Positions 57,690 through 64,000 of a DNA stretch of 64,000 nucleotides are shown in pieces; position 1 is the first letter of the stretch; every line of letters starts with the position of its first letter. The position numbers were made by a program, and so were the translations under genes. A model generated the notes under the pieces. It was not told the DNA's origin. It did not search any database and worked only from the letters and a program-made list of their open reading frames with translations. Source of the DNA: Comamonas denitrificans (GTDB taxonomy: Bacteria > Pseudomonadota > Gammaproteobacteria > Burkholderiales > Burkholderiaceae_C); the NCBI RefSeq assembly GCF_017368815.1, contig NZ_JAFNME010000004.1, forward strand, positions 95,429 through 159,428, read 5' to 3'.

Positions 57690-58985
57690 ATGGTTCCGCA
57701 CTTTATTACGGCCTTGACCGGCCCCATCAACGAGCTTGAGCAGCGCATCATCGACTCCACCCCAGCCATTGAGCGCTGGTTTCGGCTGGAGTGGATGGAG
57801 CACACGCCGCCGTTTTACGCTTCCATTGACCTGCGCAATTCCGGCTTCAAGCTGGCACCGGTCGATACCAACTTATTCCCCAGTGGCTGGAATAACCTGA
57901 CCGAGCCCATGCTGCCGCTGGCCGTGCAGGCCACCATGGCCTCGATCGAGAAAATCTGCCCCGAGGCCCGCAATCTGCTCATCATTCCGGAAAACCACAA
58001 CCGCAGCCCGTCGTACCTGGCCAGCTTGGCGCAGTTGCAGCGGATTTTCAAAATGTCGGGCTTGAATGTGCGCCTGGGCTCCATCAGCCCAGACGTGAAA
58101 AAACCGGTGGAAATCAACCTGCCCACCGGCCAAAGCGTGGTGCTGGAGCCGGTGGTGCGCACCAAGCGCCGCTTGGGGGTGAAGCACTTTGACCCCTGCA
58201 CCATCTTGCTCAACAACGACCTATCGGCCGGGGTGCCGGGTATTTTGGAAGAGCTGTACGAGCAATACCTGCTGCCTCCGCTGCACGCCAGCTGGAGCAT
58301 GCGCCGCAAATCGCGTCACTTCCAAAGCTATGAAGAGGTGGCCAAGCGCTTTGGCAAGATGCTGGGCATTGACCACTGGTTGATTCATCCCCTGTTTGCC
58401 AAGGCCGAAGGGCTGGACTTTGCCCAGAACACGGGCATGGAGGCTTTGTCTGCGCAAGTCGATGCGCTGCTGACCAAAATCCGCCGCAAATACAAAGAGT
58501 ACGGCATCAAGGACAAGCCCTTCGTCATGGTCAAAGCCGACAACGGTACGTATGGCCAAGGCATCATGACCGTGCGCGATGCCAAGGAGTTGCCCGAGCT
58601 GTTGGCCACGGCCGGCGAAAAGCTGGGCTTTGTCCACAATGGCGTGTCGGTACACGATGTGATCGTGCAAGAGGGCGTGCAAACTTCTGAGCGCATGCAC
58701 GATGCCGTGGCCGAGCCGGTGGTCTACACCATGGACCGCTACGTGGTCGGCGGCTTCTACCGCATGCACCCTGAGCGCGGCATCGACGAAAACCTTAACG
58801 CCCCTGGCTCCAGCTACGTGCCGCTGGCCTTTGCCCACAGTGCGCAAATGCCCCAGGCAGGGCAACACCCCGGTGCCAGTGCCCCCAATCGCTTCTACAT
58901 GTATGGCGTGATTGGCCGCCTGGCCATGCTGGCGGCCAGCTACGAGCTGGAGGCCACCGACCCAGATGCCGAGGTGTACGACTAA
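57690..58985 (+). CDS. gshA: Glutamate-cysteine ligase (proteobacterial GshA family)
   Basis: First step of glutathione synthesis. 431 residues of the GshA type found in betaproteobacteria, unrelated in sequence to the E. coli enzyme. Blocks: PVDTNLFPSGWNNLTEPML (about residue 57), IPENHNRSPSYL, MRRKSRHFQSYEEVAKRFG and the ATP-site-like MVKADNGTYGQGIMTV (about residue 279). Confidence 0.93.
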   Translation: MVPHFITALTGPINELEQRIIDSTPAIERWFRLEWMEHTPPFYASIDLRNSGFKLAPVDTNLFPSGWNNLTEPMLPLAVQATMASIEKICPEARNLLIIPENHNRSPSYLASLAQLQRIFKMSGLNVRLGSISPDVKKPVEINLPTGQSVVLEPVVRTKRRLGVKHFDPCTILLNNDLSAGVPGILEELYEQYLLPPLHASWSMRRKSRHFQSYEEVAKRFGKMLGIDHWLIHPLFAKAEGLDFAQNTGMEALSAQVDALLTKIRRKYKEYGIKDKPFVMVKADNGTYGQGIMTVRDAKELPELLATAGEKLGFVHNGVSVHDVIVQEGVQTSERMHDAVAEPVVYTMDRYVVGGFYRMHPERGIDENLNAPGSSYVPLAFAHSAQMPQAGQHPGASAPNRFYMYGVIGRLAMLAASYELEATDPDAEVYD

Positions 58986-59061
58986 GTCGAAAAACCAGCG
59001 TGAGTTCACGGCGACAGAGCCGGTATGCCAGACCCGAAAAAAATTTGAATATGAATACACA

Positions 59062-59088
59062 GAGGCGCACAATTGCGCCTCTTTTTTT
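59062..59088 (+). terminator. Terminator of gshA
   Basis: Perfect stem GAGGCGCA-CAAT-TGCGCCTC followed by seven T, about 75 bases after the stop. Confidence 0.92.
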
Positions 59089-59122
59089 CTAGGAACCTCG
59101 GCCCCACAGCCGAGGGGCGTTT

Positions 59123-60997
59123 GTGCAAAACCAGTCCTCGTCGTTACCGGCGCTGACGTTGGGGGCCATTGGTGTCGTGTTTGGCGACATTGGCACCAGC
59201 GTGCTCTATACCGTCAAAGAAATCTTTGCCACTGGCCATGTGCAGTTCACCCATCACAACGTCTATGGTGTGCTGTCACTGATTTTTTGGACGCTGACCC
59301 TCATTGTTTCGCTTAAGTACGTGGTGTTGGTGCTGCGCGCGGACAACAACGGCGAGGGGGGCCTGGTCGCCATGCTGACTTTGGCCTCCCGTGCCGTGGC
59401 GGATCGCCCGAAACTGCGCCACGGCATGCTCTTGGTGGGCATTTTTGGCACTTGTTTGTTCTACGGCGATGGGGTCATCACCCCCGCTATCACGGTGCTG
59501 GGGGCGATGGAGGGCCTGGAAGTGGTGTCGCCCCAGTTCAAGGCCTACGTCATCCCGCTGACCTTGCTGGTGCTGTTCGCCCTGTTCTTTGTGCAAAAAA
59601 CAGGGACTGCTGGCATTGGCAAATTTTTTGGCCCGGTGATGATGCTGTGGTTCCTGGCCATTGCGGCTCTGGGGCTGCTGCATATTGCCCAGCATCCGGA
59701 GATTTTGTGGGCCCTCTCCCCGCACTACGCCTGGGGCTTTAGCCTGCACAACCCCGGCATCACCTTCATTATTTTGGGGGCCGTGGTGTTGTGCGTGACT
59801 GGCGGCGAAGCGCTGTACGCCGATATGGGGCATTTTGGCAAGCGCCCGATTCGGGTGGCGTGGTTCTCTATTGCCATGCCCGCACTCACCTTGAATTATT
59901 TTGGCCAAGGGGCGCTGCTGCTGGCGCAGCCAGAGGCGGTGAAAAACCCATTTTTTTATTTGGCACCCGAATGGGCCGCTTTGCCCCTGGTGGGTTTGGC
60001 CACGGCGGCGGCGGTGATTGCTTCGCAGGCGCTGATTTCTGGGGCGTTTAGCGTGACCAAGCAGGTGATTCAGCTGGGCTTTTTGCCTCGCCTGCAAGTG
60101 CGCCATACCAGCGCGTATGACAAGGGGCAGATTTACATCCCCTTTGTCAATTGGGCACTGTTTGCGCTGATCGTGCTGGCAGTGGGGCTGTTTCGCAGCT
60201 CGGGCAACTTGGCGGCGGCGTATGGCATTGCGGTGACGACCGATATGTTGATCACCACGGTGCTGACGTTCTTTGTGATTCGCTACGCTTGGAAGCGGCC
60301 ATTAATGCTGTGCATCACGGCCACCGGGGTGTTTTTTACGGTGGATGTGTTGTTTTGGGCCTCCAATTTGCTCAAACTTTTGCACGGGGGCTGGTTTCCT
60401 TTGGTCATTGCGGGGGTGGTTTTTTTGCTCATGGTGACGTGGCGGGATGGCCGGGCGCGGCTGGGCGCTGCCATGCAAGATTCGGCGTTAGAGCTGCAAG
60501 CATTTTTGGATGCGCTGTTTCTTGCTCCTCCCACGCGGGTACCGGGCACTGCCGTGTTTTTGACTTCCAAAGAGGCTTTGGTGCCCAATGCCCTGCTGCA
60601 CAACCTCAAACACAACAAGGTGCTCCATGCGCAAAATGTGTTTGTGACAGTGCGCAGCCACGAGGTGCCGTGGGTGGCCATGGACAAGCGCCTAGAGGTG
60701 CGCTCTTTGGGCCATGGCTGCTGGTCGGTCATCGTCCACTACGGGTTTAAAAATGACTACGATTTGCCCCGTGCTTTGGCCTTGCTCGAAGGAGCTGGGG
60801 TGGCGTTGACGCTCAACCCCATGGCGACCAGTTACTTTGTTTCCCGCGACATTGTGGTGCCGACGCTGGGCAAAGGCATGGCGCTGTGGCGTGAAAAGCT
60901 GTTTGCCCAAATGCACCGCAGCGCCCGCACGGCGGCCGAGTTTATGAACCTGCCCAGCAATGCTGTGGTGGAATTGGGGTCGAAAGTAGAAATTTAA
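59123..60997 (+). CDS. kup: KUP-type low-affinity potassium transporter
   Basis: K+/H+ symporter of the inner membrane. 624 residues with 12 helices in the first two thirds and a cytoplasmic C-terminal domain. GTG start with GAGGGG upstream. Signature [19 protein letters not shown] at residue 18, followed by [16 protein letters not shown] and [19 protein letters not shown]. Confidence 0.95.
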   Translation: MQNQSSSLPALTLGAIGVVFGDIGTSVLYTVKEIFATGHVQFTHHNVYGVLSLIFWTLTLIVSLKYVVLVLRADNNGEGGLVAMLTLASRAVADRPKLRHGMLLVGIFGTCLFYGDGVITPAITVLGAMEGLEVVSPQFKAYVIPLTLLVLFALFFVQKTGTAGIGKFFGPVMMLWFLAIAALGLLHIAQHPEILWALSPHYAWGFSLHNPGITFIILGAVVLCVTGGEALYADMGHFGKRPIRVAWFSIAMPALTLNYFGQGALLLAQPEAVKNPFFYLAPEWAALPLVGLATAAAVIASQALISGAFSVTKQVIQLGFLPRLQVRHTSAYDKGQIYIPFVNWALFALIVLAVGLFRSSGNLAAAYGIAVTTDMLITTVLTFFVIRYAWKRPLMLCITATGVFFTVDVLFWASNLLKLLHGGWFPLVIAGVVFLLMVTWRDGRARLGAAMQDSALELQAFLDALFLAPPTRVPGTAVFLTSKEALVPNALLHNLKHNKVLHAQNVFVTVRSHEVPWVAMDKRLEVRSLGHGCWSVIVHYGFKNDYDLPRALALLEGAGVALTLNPMATSYFVSRDIVVPTLGKGMALWREKLFAQMHRSARTAAEFMNLPSNAVVELGSKVEI

Positions 60998-61025
60998 GCT
61001 ATTTAGGGCTTAAACCCTTATGCAT

Positions 61026-61046
61026 CAAGCGCTAACAGCTATATAA
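61026..61046. repeat. Dispersed palindromic repeat copy between kup and the BenE gene
   Basis: CAAGCGCTAACAGCTATATA (61026-61045) fits the consensus; it lies about 16 bases upstream of the next start codon. Confidence 0.65.
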
Positions 61047-61061
61047 ATTGTTTATTCAGAC

Positions 61062-62243
61062 ATGCAGTTTTTTCGGGATGTAAGCCTCTCCACCATCGTG
61101 GCGGGGCTGGTGGCCGTATTGGTGGGCTTTACCAGCTCCATCGCCTTGGTCTTTCAGGCAGCGCAATCTTTTAGTGCCAGCAGTGCGCAAATCACCTCCT
61201 GGGTCTGGGCACTGTGCATGGGTGTGGGGCTGTGCTGCATCGTGCCTTCGCTGTGGCTGCGCCAGCCCGTCATGGTGGCCTGGTCCACGCCCGGTGCTGC
61301 CGTTTTGGCCGCAGGCGGTGCGGCAGGGCAGTTTGGTCTGGAGCAGGCCGTGGGTGCGTTTATCGGCAGCGCCTTGCTTATCCTTCTGTGCGGGGTGACG
61401 GGGATTTTTGAGCGCCTCATGACGCGCATTCCTGTGGCGTTGGCTTCGGCCTTGCTGGCCGGTGTGCTGGCCAAATTTGGCATGGATGCCTTTGGCGCTG
61501 CTGCCAGTGGCCCCGCCATCGTGCTGCCCATGCTGGCGGCTTATATCCTGGGCAAGCACTACCACCCCCGCTATGTGGTGCTGTGGACGTTGGTTGCGGG
61601 CATCGCTGCGGCCGCCCTGCAAGGCCAACTGCACTGGGAGCAAGTGCAGTGGACGCTGGCCACGCCGCAATGGACCACGCCGGTCTTCACGTGGCAGGCC
61701 TTTGTCAGCCTGGGCCTGCCGCTGTTTGTGGTCACCATGGCTTCGCAAAATCTGCCTGGGGTCATTGTCATGCGCTCGGCAGGCTATGCCGTGCCGGTGT
61801 CGGGCATCGTCAGCCTGACGGGAGCGCTCAGTGCTGTGTTGGCCCCTTTTGGCGGGTATGCCATTAACTTTGCGGCCATTACTGCCGCCCTGTGTACCGG
61901 CACCGAGGCGCACCCCAACCCGGCCCGGCGCTACACCGCTGCGGTGGTTTGCGGCGTGGCCTATTTGCTACTGGGGTTGTATGCCGCTGTGGTCACCGGC
62001 TTGCTGTTGGCTTTTCCGAAAGAATTGGTGCTAGCCATCGCCGGGTTTGCCTTGCTGGCCAGTATTGCCGGTGGCCTGCACGCTGCCTTGGCCGATGCCC
62101 GGCAGCGGGAAGCCGCCATCGTGACTTTTTTGGTCACCTTAAGCGGTGTGACGCTGTTGGGCGTAGGCTCAGCGTTCTGGGGGGTGGCAGCAGGTGCAGC
62201 GGTTTTGCTGGCGCAAAAGCTCCCCCAATGGAAGAAGATTTAA
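61062..62243 (+). CDS. BenE-family benzoate/proton symporter-like protein
   Basis: 393-residue inner-membrane protein with about 12 hydrophobic segments. BenE signatures: VGFTSSIALVFQAAQ (about residue 21), VMVAWSTPGAAVLAA (about residue 69) and PFGGYAINFAAITAALCTG (about residue 265). No aromatic degradation genes are adjacent, so the real substrate is uncertain. It ends 13 bases before gshB. Confidence 0.85.
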   Translation: MQFFRDVSLSTIVAGLVAVLVGFTSSIALVFQAAQSFSASSAQITSWVWALCMGVGLCCIVPSLWLRQPVMVAWSTPGAAVLAAGGAAGQFGLEQAVGAFIGSALLILLCGVTGIFERLMTRIPVALASALLAGVLAKFGMDAFGAAASGPAIVLPMLAAYILGKHYHPRYVVLWTLVAGIAAAALQGQLHWEQVQWTLATPQWTTPVFTWQAFVSLGLPLFVVTMASQNLPGVIVMRSAGYAVPVSGIVSLTGALSAVLAPFGGYAINFAAITAALCTGTEAHPNPARRYTAAVVCGVAYLLLGLYAAVVTGLLLAFPKELVLAIAGFALLASIAGGLHAALADARQREAAIVTFLVTLSGVTLLGVGSAFWGVAAGAAVLLAQKLPQWKKI

Positions 62244-62256
62244 TTCACGGACTGTT

Positions 62257-63213
62257 ATGCAACTGCTTTTTATTGCCGATCCACTGGCCAGCTTCAACAC
62301 CAAAAAAGACACCACTTTCGCCATGATGCGCGAAGCGCAGCGTCGGGGGTACGCCATCTACGCTTGCCAGCCGCAGCACTTGCAATGGCAAGCCGGTGGC
62401 CAAGTGGAGGCACTCGTGCAGCACATTCGTATCACCGATGCCGCCCCTGGCAGTACCGACTGGTTTGAAGTGCTGCAAACACAAACCCGCACTGTGGCCA
62501 GCTTTACCGCCAGTTTGATGCGCAAAGACCCGCCGTTCGATAGCGAGTTTTTTTACGCCACCCATCTGCTCTCCCAGGCTGAGCGGGAAGGGGCCAAAGT
62601 CTTCAACAACCCGGCGGCCTTGCGTGAGCACCCGGAAAAACTCGCCGTCATGGAATTTCCCCAATTCCTCGGCCCCACCTTGGTCACCCGCCAAGCGTCG
62701 GCCATTCGTGCTTTCCATGCCCAGCACCAGGACATCATCCTTAAGCCCCTGGACGGCATGGGCGGCATGGGCATCTTTCGGGTCAAGTCCGATGGACTGA
62801 ACCTTGGTTCCATCATCGAAACCCTCAACCAAAATGGGGGCACCAGCGTCATGGTGCAAAAATTCCTGCCCGAAATCAGTGCAGGCGATAAGCGCATCCT
62901 CATCATTGGGGGCCAGCCCGTGCCCTTCTGCTTGGCCCGCATTCCACAAGGCAACGAAGTGCGTGGCAATCTGGCTGCAGGGGGCAAAGGCGTGGCACAA
63001 CCCCTGAGTGCCTCTAACCAAGCCATGGCCGAGGCCGTCGGTGCCCAGCTGGCCCCTCGGGGTTTGCTGCTCATTGGGTTGGATGTTATTGGTGAGTGCA
63101 TCACCGAAATCAATGTGACCAGCCCCACTTGCTTCCAGGAAATCCAGCAGCAAACAGGTTGTGATGTCGCAGCCTTGTTCATTGATGCACTGGAGCACGC
63201 CTGTAAAGTGTGA
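62257..63213 (+). CDS. gshB: Glutathione synthetase
   Basis: Joins gamma-glutamylcysteine and glycine. 318 residues from ATG 62257 (MQLLFIADPLASFNTKKDTT). ATP-grasp blocks: LKPLDGMGGMGIFRVKSDG (about residue 165) and INVTSPTCFQEI near the C-terminus. Separated from gshA by kup and the BenE gene; probably cotranscribed with the latter. Confidence 0.96.
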   Translation: MQLLFIADPLASFNTKKDTTFAMMREAQRRGYAIYACQPQHLQWQAGGQVEALVQHIRITDAAPGSTDWFEVLQTQTRTVASFTASLMRKDPPFDSEFFYATHLLSQAEREGAKVFNNPAALREHPEKLAVMEFPQFLGPTLVTRQASAIRAFHAQHQDIILKPLDGMGGMGIFRVKSDGLNLGSIIETLNQNGGTSVMVQKFLPEISAGDKRILIIGGQPVPFCLARIPQGNEVRGNLAAGGKGVAQPLSASNQAMAEAVGAQLAPRGLLLIGLDVIGECITEINVTSPTCFQEIQQQTGCDVAALFIDALEHACKV

Positions 63214-63325
63214 GAATTTCCGGGAAAACCCCAATCTCATGCTATAGTTCGCCCCCTCGCAACGACAAGCGGCGGGGCGGTGATTCAGAAGAATTGCAGG
63301 CCCAGAAGAAAATTTTCTTCACCAC

Positions 63326-63355
63326 TTGTCAGATGCACAAATTTCTGTGTACAAT
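63326..63355 (+). promoter_or_regulatory. rRNA operon promoter P1
   Basis: TTGTCA (63326-63331), 18-base spacer and TACAAT (63350-63355), followed by GCAAGGCTTCGCT. Upstream sequence is AT-rich (AAGAAAATTTTCTTC), suitable for an UP element. Confidence 0.7.
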
Positions 63356-63457
63356 GCAAGGCTTCGCTAAACAAGCAGCTTGAAAAAGTTTAAAAGTTAG
63401 CGAAAAGTTTTAAAAAATCTTTTTTGCTTTTTTAAAACAGACAGCAAAACGCTGTGC

Positions 63458-63463
63458 TACAAT
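63458..63463 (+). promoter_or_regulatory. rRNA operon promoter P2 (-10 element)
   Basis: TACAAT followed by ACAAGGCTTCGCT, nearly identical to P1. No consensus -35 is visible at the right distance, but A/T tracts precede it (TTTTTTGCTTTTTTAAAACA), as at UP-element-driven rRNA promoters. Confidence 0.6.
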
Positions 63464-63492
63464 ACAAGGCTTCGCTGATTGCAGCGGTGCTT

Positions 63493-63527
63493 AGAAGTTG
63501 CAAAACTTCTGTTTGAGATCTTTAACA
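63493..63527 (+). promoter_or_regulatory. rRNA antitermination-like site (boxB hairpin plus boxA)
   Basis: AGAAGTT-GCAA-AACTTCT (63493-63510) is a 7-bp stem with a GNRA loop. Seven bases on, GATCTTTAACA (63517-63527) matches the core of boxA (CTTTAACA). The order boxB then boxA is that of E. coli rrn leaders, where NusB/S10 bind to prevent premature termination. Confidence 0.65.
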
Positions 63528-63595
63528 AGATACAGCCGATAAGCGTGGGTATTTGGTGGTGGATAGAAGTTTGCCATTAAATACTCATGTGAATA

Positions 63596-63614
63596 TGAAG
63601 TGAAGTTCACTTCA
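63596..63614 (+). other. Leader hairpin upstream of 16S rRNA
   Basis: TGAAGTGAA-G-TTCACTTCA can fold as a 7-9 bp stem about 50 bases before mature 16S. It may be one arm of the processing region or boxC-like. Confidence 0.4.
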
Positions 63615-63660
63615 ATTCCGTTTTTGAGTGAAGTCGCAAGACTTTAAATTTTTTAAGATC

Positions 63661-64000
<340 letters not shown>

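Noticed and set aside
63243..63248. TATAGT after gshB as a further rRNA promoter
   Set aside because: No -35 at the right distance, and the block shared by the other two rRNA promoters is missing.

Overview
The window is a stretch of chromosome from a betaproteobacterium of the Comamonadaceae. The 16S rRNA gene that begins at 63661 has the 5' signature of this family (closest in my memory to Comamonas and neighbours). The gene content agrees: PutA, CysI-DUF934-CysH, the fur/bamE/dapB arrangement and burkholderial-type porin. So does a short degenerate palindrome (AAGCGC-N4/5-AGCTAT) scattered through gaps and even through genes, which I recognise from genomes of this family. The DNA is GC-rich and densely coding, with a few AT-rich gaps.

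Layout. 1-4905: 3' part of PTS Enzyme I (cut by the window edge), dps, a general porin and ubiA. 4922-14096: a long ribosomal operon (the spc and alpha operons joined) running rplN-rplX-rplE-rpsN-rpsH-rplF-rplR-rpsE-rpmD-rplO-secY-rpmJ-rpsM-rpsK-rpsD-rpoA-rplQ, followed by an initiator tRNA-Met and a strong terminator. 14097-22320: assimilatory sulfate reduction (cysI, a DUF934 gene, cysH, cysD, cysN), a LysR regulator divergent from a YeiH-type exporter, and a small CbiX-type chelatase that could supply siroheme to CysI. 22321-28130: proline catabolism and uptake (putA, putP), with apparent PutA operators ahead of putA.

28250-30330 is the accessory part. A PD-(D/E)XK nuclease-like protein carries an (EQ)8 hexanucleotide repeat tract. 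A second, unrecognised gene follows it closely, and then comes a deleted IS3-family remnant. I consider this two-gene unit the best candidate for an undescribed system.

30334-34597 (minus strand): a cbb3-like terminal oxidase set (CcoN with a CcoS-like N-terminus, CcoO, a monohaem cytochrome c, a SCO copper chaperone and a membrane protein). 34991-38463: a periplasmic amino-acid-binding-type protein and a Cache/PAS/GGDEF diguanylate cyclase, probably a receptor-enzyme pair. A 168-bp MITE-like element follows. 38739-41221: a PACE efflux protein, fur, bamE, dapB. 41284-43148: an arsenic operon arsR-acr3-arsC. 43295-53214: ssb, mnmA, pepP, uvrA, a chemoreceptor, an MFS transporter and a small helical protein. 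53322-63213: proA, then potassium uptake (trkA, trkH, kup) interleaved with glutathione synthesis (gshA, gshB) and a BenE-type symporter. 63214-64000: a tandem rRNA promoter region with an antitermination-like leader and the first 340 bases of 16S rRNA.

Most of the window is conserved housekeeping DNA. The unusual material is the nuclease pair, the dispersed repeats and MITE, the shared promoter and 5'-hairpin block of the rRNA and ribosomal-protein transcripts, and the series of hairpins that punctuates the second half of the ribosomal operon.
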